Positions 17,103 through 28,943 of a stretch of DNA of 32,126 nucleotides are shown here, piece by piece. The notes beneath the pieces were generated by a model. That model was not told the origin of the DNA. It made no database searches and worked only from the letters and a program-made list of their open reading frames with translations. Position 1 is the first letter of the stretch. Each line of letters begins with the position of its first letter. Where the stretch lies: the NCBI GenBank assembly GCA_014190615.1, contig BJGS01000006.1:1-32126 (forward strand), given 5' to 3'. The translations under genes were made by a program, and so were the position numbers. Source of the DNA: Methylophilaceae bacterium (GTDB lineage Bacteria; Pseudomonadota; Gammaproteobacteria; Burkholderiales; Methylophilaceae).

Positions 17103-18067
17103 TAATCTCTCAAGATTACAAATTGTGTAAGCCCTAATAAAGCGTCTTTATGAATAGAAGGCGCAATGTGTTGAATAAGCTTTTCACCTTTTTCTATTTC
17201 TTCTTTTGCGAGTTGCCTTACATAATCGAGTGCCTTAGTTTCTTCAACAGCATTCAAAACACCTTCTAATTCTGTTAGTCCGCCATTTTCAATGACAGCT
17301 CTAATAATATTCTTTTGTTGGGCATTACCTTTTTTCATAGCAAATAAAAGAGGTAGGGTAGGCTTACCTTCTGCTAGATCGTCTCCTAGATTTTTACCTA
17401 TATCGTCAGGGTTACCTGATAAATCGAGGACATCATCTATAAGCTGAAAAGCAATTCCCATATGCTTACCAAATTGGGCTAGCGCTTTAATATCAGAATC
17501 ATGAGCGCCACCGATAATAGCCCCCAGCTCGGCAGCAGATTCAAACAATTTAGCGGTTTTGTAATATACAACTTTTAAGTAATCCTCATCTTTAATAGAG
17601 GCGTTATGGATGTTTAAAAGTTGCAATACTTCACCTTCTGCAATGGTATTTGTGGTGTTGGCTAAGACTTCCATGACTTTCATATGATTGATTTTCACCA
17701 TCATTTGAAATGCTCTAGAGTAAATAAAATCCCCCACCAAAACACTCGCAGAATTTCCAAAAATGGTATTTGCAGTTTTGTGATTTCTTCGTTTCGTGGA
17801 TTGGTCTACAACATCATCATGAAGGAGTGTTGCGGTATGAATAAACTCAATCACCGCTGCCAACTCATGATGCTCTTTTTGAATGGGGCCAAATAAGCCA
17901 CCTACTAAAAGCAGGATACTAGGCCTTAGTCGTTTACCGCCCCCTTGTATAATATGTCCTGCAACTTGGTTAACTAGAGGCACTTCAGAGTGAAGAGAAG
18001 AGCGAATAACCTCATTCACAGCTAATAAATCGCTTTTAATTGGGGATAAAATGGCGCTTAGGGTCAC
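17099..18067 (-). CDS. ispB: All-trans polyprenyl (octaprenyl) diphosphate synthase
   Basis: Condenses isopentenyl diphosphate units into the long isoprenoid chain used for ubiquinone (eight units in E. coli). 322 residues, one less than E. coli IspB. First aspartate-rich motif DDVVD at 84-88 (LLHDDVVDQS), second DDVLD at 211-215, with GGGKRLRP at 42-49. Start is GTG at 18065-18067; the N terminus (SDLLAVNEVIRSSL) aligns with family members. Divergent from rplU, the common betaproteobacterial arrangement. A GGGTTT/AAACCC inverted repeat (18122-18142) lies in its presumed leader. Confidence 0.94.
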   Translation of the reverse strand: MTLSAILSPIKSDLLAVNEVIRSSLHSEVPLVNQVAGHIIQGGGKRLRPSILLLVGGLFGPIQKEHHELAAVIEFIHTATLLHDDVVDQSTKRRNHKTANTIFGNSASVLVGDFIYSRAFQMMVKINHMKVMEVLANTTNTIAEGEVLQLLNIHNASIKDEDYLKVVYYKTAKLFESAAELGAIIGGAHDSDIKALAQFGKHMGIAFQLIDDVLDLSGNPDDIGKNLGDDLAEGKPTLPLLFAMKKGNAQQKNIIRAVIENGGLTELEGVLNAVEETKALDYVRQLAKEEIEKGEKLIQHIAPSIHKDALLGLTQFVILRDY

Positions 18068-18163
18068 AAAAACAATGCTTAAATGTTGTCAAAGGAATAT
18101 TTTAACATAGTCATCTTCCCGGGGTTTGTGAGCAAAAAACCCTTATCTTTCTCCCTGAAGAGT

Positions 18164-18192
18164 TTGCTTAACAGGTCTAATTTAAGTATAAT
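18164..18192 (+). promoter_or_regulatory. Sigma70 promoter for rplU-rpmA
   Basis: TTGCTT (18164-18169) and a consensus TATAAT (18187-18192) are spaced by exactly 17 bases, 40 bases upstream of the rplU ATG. This is the best promoter match seen in the window, as expected for a ribosomal protein operon. It lies in the 165-base gap shared with ispB. Confidence 0.75.
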
Positions 18193-18232
18193 TCGCGATT
18201 CTTTTAAAGTTGTTAAAGCTTGAGGTTTTATC

Positions 18233-18547
18233 ATGTACGCAGTAATTAAAACAGGTGGTAAGCAATATCGCGTTAATCAAGGCGATAAGCTTAAGATTGA
18301 AAAAATAGCAGGCGATGTAGGCGCAAATGTCGTTCTAGATCAAATTTTAACAGTCGTTGATGGTGATAATGTGACTATAGGCTCGCCTATTGTAAGAGGC
18401 GCTAGCGTTACAGCCACAGTAGTAAGCCACGGACGTCTTGATAAAGTAACAATTTTTAAAATGCGCCGTAGAAAACACTACCGCAAATCTCAAGGCCATA
18501 GACAAAGCTTTACTGAGATTCAAATCGATAAAATATCAGCTAAATAA
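18233..18547 (+). CDS. rplU: 50S ribosomal protein L21
   Basis: Large-subunit protein binding 23S rRNA. 104 residues (E. coli 103). Family pattern is clear: [14 protein letters not shown] at the start, [33 protein letters not shown] split across the middle, and the FTEIQIDKI tail. A GAGG-like site precedes the ATG. First gene of rplU-rpmA, driven by the promoter at 18164-18192; rpmA follows after 14 bases. Confidence 0.98.
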   Translation: MYAVIKTGGKQYRVNQGDKLKIEKIAGDVGANVVLDQILTVVDGDNVTIGSPIVRGASVTATVVSHGRLDKVTIFKMRRRKHYRKSQGHRQSFTEIQIDKISAK

Positions 18548-18561
18548 TTTAAGGATTAATC

Positions 18562-18819
18562 ATGGCACATAAAAAAGCAGGCGGAAGTTCAAGAAACGGT
18601 CGCGACTCCCAAGCTAAACGTTTAGGCGTAAAAGCTTTCGGTGAGGCAGTTGTTTCAGCTGGTAGCATTATTGTTCGCCAACGTGGCACCAAAATGCATC
18701 CGGGCGTGAATGTAGGCATGGGCAAAGATCACACTCTTTTTGCAAAGGCTGACGGTAAGGTAACCTTTACCATCAAAGGCGCATTAAAACGTAAAACCGT
18801 TAATATTGTTCCAGTCTAA
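18562..18819 (+). CDS. rpmA: 50S ribosomal protein L27
   Basis: Large-subunit protein whose N-terminal tail reaches the peptidyl-transferase centre. 85 residues as in E. coli. The start [16 protein letters not shown] is the uncleaved proteobacterial form (no Firmicutes-type leader). [23 protein letters not shown] and [16 protein letters not shown] are family hallmarks in the body. Preceded by AAGGA. Followed by an intrinsic terminator before obgE. Confidence 0.98.
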   Translation: MAHKKAGGSSRNGRDSQAKRLGVKAFGEAVVSAGSIIVRQRGTKMHPGVNVGMGKDHTLFAKADGKVTFTIKGALKRKTVNIVPV

Positions 18820-18837
18820 GCAACTCTAAGATTCTTT

Positions 18838-18866
18838 AAAGCCCTGTCAGTTGATAGGGCTTTTTT
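18838..18866 (+). terminator. Intrinsic terminator between rpmA and obgE
   Basis: An 8-bp stem (AAAGCCCT at 18838-18845 with AGGGCTTT at 18856-18863), a 10-base loop, and a run of six T (18861-18866). It begins 18 bases after the rpmA stop and ends 18 bases before the obgE ATG, so obgE expression must depend on read-through or on a promoter overlapping or upstream of the hairpin. Confidence 0.8.
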
Positions 18867-18875
18867 ATTTGGTAA

Positions 18876-21018
<2,143 letters not shown>

Positions 21019-21039
21019 GATTTTTAAAGGGAGTTTTGT

Positions 21040-21540
21040 ATGGCAGAAAATAAAAAACTTGTCGCCATTATTATGGGATCTGACAGTGATTGGCCGGTGA
21101 TGAAATTTGCAGCACAAATGCTTGCAGATTTTGATGTGCCTTATGAAGCTCAAGTCATTTCAGCACACCGAACCCCGGATTTGATGTTTAAATTTGCTGA
21201 ACATGCCTCACAAGAAGGTTATCAAATTATCATCGCAGGCGCAGGAGGAGCGGCGCATCTGCCTGGTATGGTGGCTTCTAAAACCACATTGCCCGTATTA
21301 GGCGTACCGATTCCTTCAAAACATCTTCAAGGTCAAGACTCTTTATTATCTATTGTACAAATGCCAAGAGGTATTCCTGTAGCAACTTTTGCTATCGGTG
21401 AAGCAGGGGCTGCAAATGCAGGTCTTTTTGCAGTGTCTATTTTGGCGCATGAAAATAAAACATTAGCTAAAAAGCTTGAAGTGTTTAGAGAGAAGCAAGC
21501 TAAAAAAGTTATCGACATGAATTTATCGGAGAAGCCTTGA
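21040..21540 (+). CDS. purE: N5-carboxyaminoimidazole ribonucleotide mutase
   Basis: Class I PurE converts N5-CAIR to CAIR in purine synthesis. 166 residues (E. coli 169). Motifs: [11 protein letters not shown] (11-21), SAHRTPD (about 41-47), [17 protein letters not shown] (about 66-82) and [29 protein letters not shown] in the second half. The ATG follows AGGGAG. Its stop overlaps the purK start (TTGA), so the two enzymes are made in a coupled way. Confidence 0.97.
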   Translation: MAENKKLVAIIMGSDSDWPVMKFAAQMLADFDVPYEAQVISAHRTPDLMFKFAEHASQEGYQIIIAGAGGAAHLPGMVASKTTLPVLGVPIPSKHLQGQDSLLSIVQMPRGIPVATFAIGEAGAANAGLFAVSILAHENKTLAKKLEVFREKQAKKVIDMNLSEKP

Positions 21541-22688
21541 GTCAGCTAGATCAACCGCTTTTACCACCAGCGATGCTTGGCATTCTTGGTGGGGGCCAGT
21601 TAGGTCGTTTTTTTGTGATTGTAGCCCATGAGATGGGCTACAAGGTTACTGTATTAGATCCCGATCCAAAAAGTCCTGCAGGGGCTTTAGCAGATATTCA
21701 TTTATGTAAATCTTATGATGATGTTTCGGCGTTGGAAGTCATGAGAAATACATGCCAAGGAGTAACCACTGAATTTGAGAATGTTCCTGCAGACAGCATG
21801 GAATTCTTATCAAAAAAGATACATGTAAGCCCTTCAGCAGAGTCGGTAAGAGTGGCACAGTATCGTGTGCTTGAAAAAACTTTTTTAAAAGAATCAGGAC
21901 TTCCTGTAGGTCCTTTTGAAATCATTCGAGAAGATAAAGATTTTCCTTCAGATACTTCTTCTATCTATCCTGCTATTTTAAAAGTCGCTCGCTTTGGTTA
22001 TGACGGCAAAGGTCAAGCAAGAGTTGCTTCACAAAAAGAAGCGATATTGGCTTTTCATCAGTTCTCAAGTCAGGAATGCGTTTTAGAAAAAATGCTTCCT
22101 TTAGATATGGAAGTGTCTTTAGTTTTAGCTAGAGATCAATTAGGCCATATGGAGACGTTTAGTGTGTCAGAGAATATTCATACTAACGGTATTTTAGATA
22201 TCTCCATTGTGCCGGCACGCTCAACACAATTGATTAATGATTTAGTGGATCAACTTACAAAGCAAGTAGCTCAAGCGCTTAATTATGTGGGCGTGCTGGG
22301 TGTTGAATTCTTTATTAGTGAGGGTAAGGTTTTTGTAAATGAGATTGCTCCTAGACCTCATAATTCTGGTCATTACACCATTGACGCTTCTGTGACGAAT
22401 CAGTTTGAACAACAAGTAAGAGTGCTAGCAGGACTTCCGCTCGGAAGTCCAAGACTTCATTCATCCGCTGTCATGGTTAATCTCCTAGGCGATGTCTGGA
22501 CAAACAACAAACAAAAAGAACCTGACTGGGATATCGCTTTTAATGAATCCGGTTTAAAAATACATCTTTATGGAAAACATGAAGCAAGACCGGGCCGAAA
22601 GATGGGCCACTTTACCGTATTAGATAAAAAATTAGACATAGCCTTCGATAAGGCTATGAAGGTAAGAAAGCTTTTGGGGATTGCTTAG
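21537..22688 (+). CDS. purK: N5-carboxyaminoimidazole ribonucleotide synthase
   Basis: ATP-grasp enzyme making N5-CAIR from AIR, bicarbonate and ATP; feeds PurE. 383 residues (E. coli 355). Seen: nucleotide-binding start [13 protein letters not shown] (about 14-26), FENVP (about 80-84), [14 protein letters not shown] (about 147-160), [28 protein letters not shown] (about 259-286). The start is TTG at 21537, overlapping the purE stop; GGAG at 21528-21531 with a 5-base spacer supports it over the ATG at 21573. A perfect hairpin begins right after the stop. Confidence 0.95.
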   Translation: MSQLDQPLLPPAMLGILGGGQLGRFFVIVAHEMGYKVTVLDPDPKSPAGALADIHLCKSYDDVSALEVMRNTCQGVTTEFENVPADSMEFLSKKIHVSPSAESVRVAQYRVLEKTFLKESGLPVGPFEIIREDKDFPSDTSSIYPAILKVARFGYDGKGQARVASQKEAILAFHQFSSQECVLEKMLPLDMEVSLVLARDQLGHMETFSVSENIHTNGILDISIVPARSTQLINDLVDQLTKQVAQALNYVGVLGVEFFISEGKVFVNEIAPRPHNSGHYTIDASVTNQFEQQVRVLAGLPLGSPRLHSSAVMVNLLGDVWTNNKQKEPDWDIAFNESGLKIHLYGKHEARPGRKMGHFTVLDKKLDIAFDKAMKVRKLLGIA

Positions 22689-22689
22689 A

Positions 22690-22712
22690 TCAAAGAGAGA
22701 AGCTCTCTTTGA
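22690..22712. terminator. Shared hairpin between convergent purK and rpsT
   Basis: A perfect 10-bp inverted repeat (22690-22699 and 22703-22712) with a 3-base loop fills almost the whole 26-base gap between the two stop codons. Being symmetrical, it would form in both transcripts. There is no strong T run, so it may act as a weak bidirectional terminator or a 3'-end stabiliser. Confidence 0.5.
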
Positions 22713-22714
22713 AA

Positions 22715-22978
22715 TTAAGCCATTGATTTGATTGCTGCGTTTAAGCGTTGTTTATGACGTGACGCTTTGTTTTTATGAATAATCTTTTTATCAGCGATAC
22801 GGTCGATAACTGAAACATTTTCTTGGAAAGATGTTTTTGCAGCTGTTTTATCGCCAGTTTGAATTGCTTTTAAAATCTTTTTAATTGCAGTACGCAAAGT
22901 TGAACGCAAACTTGCATTGTGAGCTCGTTGCTTCGTTGCTTGGCGGGCACGTTTTCTAGCTTGTGCGGTATTTGCCAT
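22715..22978 (-). CDS. rpsT: 30S ribosomal protein S20
   Basis: Small-subunit protein binding 16S rRNA. 87 residues as in E. coli. Alanine/lysine/arginine-rich helical protein with the family start [13 protein letters not shown], then [15 protein letters not shown] and the C-terminal [17 protein letters not shown] at 22976-22978 follows an AAAGGA site. Monocistronic, divergent from murJ; the rpsT-murJ pairing is conserved in many proteobacteria. Confidence 0.97.
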   Translation of the reverse strand: MANTAQARKRARQATKQRAHNASLRSTLRTAIKKILKAIQTGDKTAAKTSFQENVSVIDRIADKKIIHKNKASRHKQRLNAAIKSMA

Positions 22979-23019
22979 GTTTATCCTTTAGTTAATATCT
23001 TTTATTACGAAGGCGAGAA

Positions 23020-23048
23020 TTTTAGCGATATTTGAGGTTTTATACAAG
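23020..23048 (-). promoter_or_regulatory. Candidate promoter for rpsT
   Basis: On the minus strand TTGTAT (23043-23048) and TAAAAT (23020-23025) are separated by 17 bases, giving a leader of about 35-40 bases before rpsT. The -35 is weak. A 7-bp inverted repeat (GTTTTAT 23038-23044, ATAAAAC 23050-23056) overlaps the -35. Confidence 0.35.
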
Positions 23049-23127
23049 ATAAAACGCTCATTTTAGCCTTAAATTTCAGCCATCTCCCCTTGATATTCTA
23101 AGCTTATCAATATTTTTGTCGGAAACC

Positions 23128-23154
23128 TTGATAAAACGACCTCCATGCTAAAAT
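23128..23154 (+). promoter_or_regulatory. Candidate extended -10 promoter for murJ
   Basis: TAAAAT (23149-23154) is preceded by TGC, an extended -10 pattern, with TTGATA (23128-23133) upstream at a short 15-base spacing. It lies 36 bases before the murJ ATG in the 212-base gap shared with rpsT. I see no small gene or RNA element elsewhere in that gap. Confidence 0.4.
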
Positions 23155-23190
23155 CTTTGTAATTTAGTGACACTTAAATAGATAAATTCA

Positions 23191-24726
23191 ATGAATCTTC
23201 TTAAAGCACTCGCAACCGTCGGAAGCATGACTTTCGTATCAAGAATTTTAGGTTTTGTGAGGGATAGCTTGATCGCCAAAATCTTTGGCGCGGGCATGGA
23301 GACAGATGCTTTTTTTGTAGCTTTTAAAATTCCCAATCTATTAAGGCGCATTTCAGCAGAAGGCGCTTTCTCCCAAGCCTTTGTCCCCATACTTGCTGAG
23401 TATAAAAACAAACGTAGTTATGAGGCGACACACCTCTTGATTAATCACGTATGTTCATTATTAAGTCTTTTTCTAATAGCGATTACATGCATTGGTATTT
23501 TTGCGGCACCTTGGCTTGTCTACATTAGTGCGCCAGGTTTTATTGAGCATTCCGAAAAGTTTCAGCTCACTGTTGATTTATTGAGAATCACCTTCCCTTA
23601 TATCTTTTTTATTTCCTTAGTGTCTATGGCTGGCGGCATTCTAAACACTTTCAACAAGTTCTCAGTGCCTGCTTTAACGCCTGTATGGCTTAATTTATCT
23701 TTTATTTTTGCAGCATTATTTTTTGCCGATTATTTTGATAGGCCTATTCTGGTATTAGCTTGGGCTGTATTTGTTGGAGGCGTGCTCCAGTTAATTTTTC
23801 AAATTCCCTTCTTAAGGGAAATTGGGTTTATTCCTAAATATCAGTTAGACCTTAAAGATGAGGGTGTATGGAGGATTATTAAACTCATGGGGCCTGCAAT
23901 CTTTGGCGTATCTATAGCGCAACTATCTTTGCTTATTAATACTATCTTCGCATCCTTTCTTGAGACTGGAAGTATTTCATGGCTTTATTATGCTGACCGA
24001 CTCATGGAGTTTCCAGCAGGCGTTTTAGGTGTAGCGCTCGGCACGATCCTACTTCCAAGCCTTTCGAAATCTTTTTCAGGTAAAGACCAAAAAGAATACT
24101 CAGGCTTACTTGATTGGGGGCTAAGACTAACTTTTATTCTTGCAGCGCCAGCAGCTGTTGCATTGGCCGTATTATCTTTGCCTTTAATTGCAACCTTATT
24201 TCACTATGGCGCTTTTAATATGCATGATGTTTTGATGACCCAACAAGCTACCATTGCATATAGCTTTGGATTGATGGGCCTAATTATGATTAAAGTATTA
24301 GCGCCTGGATTTTATGCGAGACAGAATATTAAGACGCCGGTCAAAATTGCACTCTTTACTTTATTCTCAACTCAGCTCATGAACATGATATTTATTGGAC
24401 AGTTTAAACATGCAGGTTTAGCACTTGCGATTGGTCTAGGGGCTTGCCTCAATGCAAGTCTTCTTTATTATCATTTAAGAAAAGGTAACTATTACAAACC
24501 GCATGCAGGATGGGGACAATTTTTAATAAAACTTTTTATTGCTTTAGTTTTAATGGGCCTCACTTTGTTTTATTTAAAAGGAGATTCATCACTTTGGCTT
24601 GAGTATTCTATTTCAAAAAGATTGATGTACTTAGTGATGCTGATTCTTGCCGGGTTTGTTGTTTACTTTGGCTCACTATGGATGATGGGATTAAGACTTA
24701 AATCATTCATTCGAAGAGCTGTTTAA
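23191..24726 (+). CDS. murJ: Lipid II flippase MurJ
   Basis: Inner-membrane MOP-superfamily protein of 511 residues (E. coli 511) that flips lipid II to the periplasm for peptidoglycan synthesis. Hallmarks: SFVSRILGFVRDSLIAKIFGA-type start (about 13-33 here), TDAFFVAFKIPNLLRRISAEGAFSQAFVPI (about 38-67) containing functionally important arginines, and many membrane helices to the end, about 14 in the family. The ATG is 36 bases after a candidate extended -10 promoter. First gene of murJ-ribF-ileS-lspA. Confidence 0.96.
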   Translation: MNLLKALATVGSMTFVSRILGFVRDSLIAKIFGAGMETDAFFVAFKIPNLLRRISAEGAFSQAFVPILAEYKNKRSYEATHLLINHVCSLLSLFLIAITCIGIFAAPWLVYISAPGFIEHSEKFQLTVDLLRITFPYIFFISLVSMAGGILNTFNKFSVPALTPVWLNLSFIFAALFFADYFDRPILVLAWAVFVGGVLQLIFQIPFLREIGFIPKYQLDLKDEGVWRIIKLMGPAIFGVSIAQLSLLINTIFASFLETGSISWLYYADRLMEFPAGVLGVALGTILLPSLSKSFSGKDQKEYSGLLDWGLRLTFILAAPAAVALAVLSLPLIATLFHYGAFNMHDVLMTQQATIAYSFGLMGLIMIKVLAPGFYARQNIKTPVKIALFTLFSTQLMNMIFIGQFKHAGLALAIGLGACLNASLLYYHLRKGNYYKPHAGWGQFLIKLFIALVLMGLTLFYLKGDSSLWLEYSISKRLMYLVMLILAGFVVYFGSLWMMGLRLKSFIRRAV

Positions 24727-24732
24727 GTTTTT

Positions 24733-25632
24733 ATGATGCAAGTCTTTCGCCATTTTCCATTAAGTTCAGAAACGCCCATTGGTCTTACAATTGGCAATTT
24801 TGATGGTGTTCATATAGGCCATCAAGCGCTTATTCAAAAACTTACAGAGGAATCTAAAAGAAGAAAAATTACACCATCAGTGATGACTTTTGAACCGCAC
24901 CCTAAAGAATTCTTTGCGCCGGAAAACGCACCTACTCGACTTACGAGCTTAAGAGAAAAGCTAGAGTTTTTTTTAAGTTGTGGCGTTGAAAATGTTTTTG
25001 TATGTGCCTTTAATAAAAAATTTGCAAGTATTTCTAGTGAAGTGTTTATGCATCAAATATTAAAAGAGCAATTAAAAACAAAACTCATTATCGTAGGAGA
25101 TGATTTTCGTTTCGGAGCTCAACGACTAGCGGGTATACAAGAATTAAGAAAAAGCGGATTTGAATTATTCGAAATTCCAGAAATAGATGTGAAAGGTAAG
25201 CGAGTATCAAGTACATTAATTAGAGAAGACCTTAAAGAGGGACGCATTGATTCAGTCTCTGCATTTTTAGGAAGGCCTTATTCGATCAGCGGCAAAGTGG
25301 TTGAAGGAGACAAACGCGGAAGACAAATGGGCTTCCCAACTGCCAATATTCATATGAAGCATATGAGACCCGCGCTAACAGGTGTATATGCGGTAAAATT
25401 AGGGAATAGAAATGGTGTTGCTAATCTTGGAATTAGACCCACAGTTGCAGGTATCCCAAAACTTTTACTAGAAGTTCATTTGCTTAATTTCAACGAAGAT
25501 ATTTATGGGCAGCATGTTCAAGTGACTTTCTTGGAAAAGATTAGAGATGAAATGAAATTTGAAAATATTAATGCACTCATTGAGCAAATCAAAAAAGATA
25601 TTGTGTATGCAACATGTTATTTTGAAAAATAA
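24733..25632 (+). CDS. ribF: Bifunctional riboflavin kinase / FAD synthetase
   Basis: Converts riboflavin to FMN and FMN to FAD. 299 residues. N-terminal adenylyltransferase domain (about 16-180) with [14 protein letters not shown] (21-34) and the ISSTLIRE-like [10 protein letters not shown] (about 158-167); C-terminal flavokinase domain (about 183-298) with [11 protein letters not shown] (about 197-207) and [11 protein letters not shown] (about 229-239). It starts six bases after murJ and ends five bases before ileS. With ribH it is the second flavin gene in the window. Confidence 0.96.
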   Translation: MMQVFRHFPLSSETPIGLTIGNFDGVHIGHQALIQKLTEESKRRKITPSVMTFEPHPKEFFAPENAPTRLTSLREKLEFFLSCGVENVFVCAFNKKFASISSEVFMHQILKEQLKTKLIIVGDDFRFGAQRLAGIQELRKSGFELFEIPEIDVKGKRVSSTLIREDLKEGRIDSVSAFLGRPYSISGKVVEGDKRGRQMGFPTANIHMKHMRPALTGVYAVKLGNRNGVANLGIRPTVAGIPKLLLEVHLLNFNEDIYGQHVQVTFLEKIRDEMKFENINALIEQIKKDIVYATCYFEK

Positions 25633-25637
25633 AACAT

Positions 25638-28409
25638 ATGACCAAAGAAAATAAATATCAATTAAATTTGCCAGATACGTTATTTCCTATGCGCGGAGAT
25701 CTTGCTAAACGTGAGCCTCTTTGGGTTAAGCGCTGGCAGGAGTTTAAGCTTTATCAAAAAATTAGACAAAAAAGAAAAGGTGCTAAAAAATTCATTCTGC
25801 ATGACGGCCCACCTTATGCAAACGGTGATATTCACATTGGTCATGCTGTTAACAAAATCTTAAAAGATATCATTGTTAAATCAAAAACTTTATCTGGGTT
25901 TGATGCGCCATATGTTCCAGGATGGGACTGTCATGGACTTCCAATTGAGCTTGTTGTGGAAAAATTGCACGGCAAAAACATTGATCCAAAAAAATTTAGA
26001 GAATTATGTCGGGAATATGCAGCAACGCAAGTTGAAAAACAAAAAAATGATTTTATACGTTTAGGGGTATTAGGGGATTGGAATCAGCCTTACCTCACGA
26101 TGAATTTTGAAACTGAAGCCGATATCATGAGATCACTTGGACATATCTATCAAAATGGTTACCTCTATCAAGGAAGTAAGCCTGTGCATTGGTGTGTTGA
26201 TTGTGGCTCAGCATTAGCTGAGGCTGAAGTTGAATATGAAGATAAAACTTCACCTACGATTGATGTTGGTTTTAAAGTTACAGATAGCGATACTTTAAAC
26301 AATATATTTAATATTAAAGAAGTAGAAGATACATTCGCAGTTATTTGGACAACTACACCTTGGACGCTGCCAGCGAATCAGGCTGTGTGCGTTCATCCTG
26401 AATTAGATTACGGATTATATAGTACTGAAAAAGGGAATCTTATCCTTGCTGAAGATTTAGCTGAAAAAAATCTTACGCATTATGGTTTGGAGTCTTTTAA
26501 GAAATTAGCCTCATGTAAAGGCCTAGCTTTAGAGCATCTTAAGCTCAACCATCCATTCTACAAAAAAAATGTACCTATCATATGTGGTGACCATGTCACT
26601 TTAGAAGCTGGAACTGGACTAGTTCATACAGCACCTGCGCATGGGTTAGAAGACTATGCGGTCGGTATGCGATATCAATTGCCTGTAGATAATCCAGTCA
26701 ACGAAGAAGGAAAGTTTTATTCTTTTGTGGAACAGTTTGCGGACGAAAGTATTTGGGAGGCCAATAAAAAAATTATTGAAACATTAGATGTGAATCAATG
26801 TTTATTTTCTTCGAAGAAATTATCACATAGCTACCCTCATTGTTGGCGACACAAAACACCAGTGATTTTTAGAGCTACTCGCCAATGGTTTATTGGGATG
26901 AATCAAGAAAATAATAAAAAGACATTGCGTGAGAAAGCAAACGAAGCTGTCAGTCATACCACTTTCTATCCTGAATGGGGTAAGGCACGCCTTGAGGCTA
27001 TGATTAAAAATCGCCCTGACTGGTGTGTTTCACGCCAAAGAAATTGGGGCGTTCCGATGCCACTTTTTGTGCATAAAGAAACTTACGAGTTACATCCGCG
27101 TACCAATGAATTAACTGAATTAGTTGCTAAAGAAGTTGAGAGGTCAGGTATCGAAGCTTGGTTTAATTTAGACGCTAAAACATTGCTTGGCGAAGATGCT
27201 AATCAATATAAAAAAATAAGCGACACATTAGACGTGTGGTTTGATTCAGGAACGACGCATGCATCCATACTAAAAAAACGTGAAGACTTATCTTATCCAG
27301 CCGATCTTTATTTGGAGGGCTCAGATCAACATCGGGGCTGGTTCCAATCGAGTTTACTCACAGGTTGTGCAATTGATGGCAGAGCACCATATGAATCTCT
27401 GCTCACACATGGTTTCGTCGTTGATGGCAGTGGCCATAAGATGAGTAAATCGAAGGGCAACGTCGTAGCACCGCAAAAAGTTATGGATCAATACGGGGCT
27501 GATATTTTAAGACTCTGGGTAGCTTCCACCGACTATTCTGGCGAACTTACTATTTCAGACGAAATTTTAAAGCGAGTTTCTGAAGGATACAGACGTATAC
27601 GAAATACCTTACGATTTTTGCTAGCCAACATTGGTGACTTTGATGTTAAAAAAGATTTACTTCCTGTGAAGGAATGGTTATCCATAGATCGCTATGCACT
27701 ACATTTAACGCATCAGCTCCAAGATCATATTAAAAAAGATTATGCATCGTATGAATTTCATTTGGGCATGCAAAAATTCATAAGCTTTTGTTCTGAGGAC
27801 TTAGGTGGGTTCTATCTTGATATTTTGAAAGACCGTCTTTACACATCAAATGAGAATTCAAAAGCAAGACGAGCTGCGCAAAGTGCAATCTTTCATATTA
27901 CACATGCCTTAATGAGATTGATGGCCCCTGTATTAAGCTTTACAGCAGATGAAATTTGGCAGATTCTCATGCCACAAAGCGATGAATTAGTATTTATGGA
28001 TACATGGTATGACCTACCACCTCACGATTTGGACGCAAGGGAGTTGCTAGCATGGGAGCATATTATTCTTGTACGTGCAATTGCTAATAAAAAAATTGAA
28101 GAGTTACGTGAAAAAGGGTTAGTAGGCTCTTCACTTCAAGCTGAGATTGATATCTTCGCTTCAGGTGAAATTTATCAATCTTTAGGGGCGCTTCATGAAG
28201 ATCTTAAGTTTTCGATGATTACATCGCGTGCAAAACTTCATGAAAGACAAGGTGATCTGCATATTGATGTTCGCGCAAGTGAACATAAAAAATGTGACCG
28301 ATGCTGGCATTATTGCGAAGAAGTTGGATCGCATCATGAACATCCCGCGATTTGCAATCGATGCATAAGTAATCTTTTTGAAAAAGGTGAACTAAGGTCG
28401 CATGCGTAA
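25638..28409 (+). CDS. ileS: Isoleucyl-tRNA synthetase
   Basis: Class I synthetase with editing domain; charges tRNA-Ile. 923 residues (E. coli 938). HIGH at 66-69 in [13 protein letters not shown], editing-domain sequence [13 protein letters not shown] (about 237-249), [10 protein letters not shown] (about 533-542), KMSKS at 601-605, and a C-terminal zinc site (CDRCWHYC and CNRC, near residues 887-912). The bacterial zinc-bearing form fits the class that is sensitive to mupirocin. Five-base gap after ribF leaves no room for a T-box leader. It overlaps lspA by eight bases. Confidence 0.98.
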   Translation: MTKENKYQLNLPDTLFPMRGDLAKREPLWVKRWQEFKLYQKIRQKRKGAKKFILHDGPPYANGDIHIGHAVNKILKDIIVKSKTLSGFDAPYVPGWDCHGLPIELVVEKLHGKNIDPKKFRELCREYAATQVEKQKNDFIRLGVLGDWNQPYLTMNFETEADIMRSLGHIYQNGYLYQGSKPVHWCVDCGSALAEAEVEYEDKTSPTIDVGFKVTDSDTLNNIFNIKEVEDTFAVIWTTTPWTLPANQAVCVHPELDYGLYSTEKGNLILAEDLAEKNLTHYGLESFKKLASCKGLALEHLKLNHPFYKKNVPIICGDHVTLEAGTGLVHTAPAHGLEDYAVGMRYQLPVDNPVNEEGKFYSFVEQFADESIWEANKKIIETLDVNQCLFSSKKLSHSYPHCWRHKTPVIFRATRQWFIGMNQENNKKTLREKANEAVSHTTFYPEWGKARLEAMIKNRPDWCVSRQRNWGVPMPLFVHKETYELHPRTNELTELVAKEVERSGIEAWFNLDAKTLLGEDANQYKKISDTLDVWFDSGTTHASILKKREDLSYPADLYLEGSDQHRGWFQSSLLTGCAIDGRAPYESLLTHGFVVDGSGHKMSKSKGNVVAPQKVMDQYGADILRLWVASTDYSGELTISDEILKRVSEGYRRIRNTLRFLLANIGDFDVKKDLLPVKEWLSIDRYALHLTHQLQDHIKKDYASYEFHLGMQKFISFCSEDLGGFYLDILKDRLYTSNENSKARRAAQSAIFHITHALMRLMAPVLSFTADEIWQILMPQSDELVFMDTWYDLPPHDLDARELLAWEHIILVRAIANKKIEELREKGLVGSSLQAEIDIFASGEIYQSLGALHEDLKFSMITSRAKLHERQGDLHIDVRASEHKKCDRCWHYCEEVGSHHEHPAICNRCISNLFEKGELRSHA

Positions 28410-28869
28410 ATATATTCTGATTGCTTTATCGATTGTTATTTTGGATCTCATATCCAAACAATGGATATTTAATCATCTAAATTTAGGAAGCGCTTTAGTG
28501 GTGAACTCGTTTCTTAATATTGTACATTTTCAAAATACGGGAGCTGCTTTTAGCTTTTTAAGTAAAGCTTCTGGCTGGCAGAGATATTTCTTTATGAGCA
28601 TCTCATTGGCCGCAATTATTATCATTACCCGATTAATTCACGAGCGATTAAAACAGCCACTATTGTGTTTAGCACTTTCTTTTATTCTCGGTGGAGCCAT
28701 AGGTAACTTATGTGATAGAAGCTATTATGGTTTTGTCATCGACTTCATCTATGTTCACTATGAAGCGTTTTATTGGCCAGCATTCAATGTGGCAGACAGT
28801 TTTATTTCGACTGGCGTCGCTTTAATTCTTTACGATGCATTTAAAAATAAAAAACCTTTATTGGCCTAA
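28402..28869 (+). CDS. lspA: Lipoprotein signal peptidase (signal peptidase II)
   Basis: Inner-membrane aspartyl protease that cleaves prolipoprotein signal peptides after lipid attachment. 155 residues with four predicted membrane segments. Catalytic aspartates are Asp114 ([10 protein letters not shown]) and Asp132 ([11 protein letters not shown]); NTGAAFSFL (45-53) and [10 protein letters not shown] (97-106) are other family blocks. Overlaps ileS by eight bases. The stop codon lies in the left arm of a 10-bp inverted repeat. In many proteobacteria fkpB and/or ispH follow; here the operon stops. Confidence 0.96.
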   Translation: MRKYILIALSIVILDLISKQWIFNHLNLGSALVVNSFLNIVHFQNTGAAFSFLSKASGWQRYFFMSISLAAIIIITRLIHERLKQPLLCLALSFILGGAIGNLCDRSYYGFVIDFIYVHYEAFYWPAFNVADSFISTGVALILYDAFKNKKPLLA

Positions 28870-28901
28870 TCATGCCTGACTGGAAAAAAATTTAGGCCAA
28901 T
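28860..28901. other. Inverted repeat at the lspA end, between lspA and envC
   Basis: ATTGGCCTAA (28860-28869, including the lspA stop) and TTAGGCCAAT (28892-28901) form a perfect 10-bp stem with a 22-base loop. A second smaller stem follows (TCGCAT 28912-28917 with ATGCGA 28926-28931). Neither has a T run. They may mark the 3' ends of the two convergent transcripts. Confidence 0.45.
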
Positions 28902-28943
28902 TGCATGAGCGTCGCATCCTAATGCATGCGATCGGCGAATCAC

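Noticed and set aside
21573-21575. ATG at 21573 as the purK start
   Set aside because: It would lose an N-terminal PP-x-x-LGILGGG extension that I believe is common in betaproteobacterial PurK, and the TTG at 21537 has a GGAG at ideal spacing. The ATG remains possible.
25633-25637. T-box leader for ileS
   Set aside because: Only five bases separate ribF from ileS, and T-boxes are not expected in this group.
28870-28943. Remnant of ispH or fkpB after lspA
   Set aside because: No reading frame in the gap shows conserved residues of either protein.
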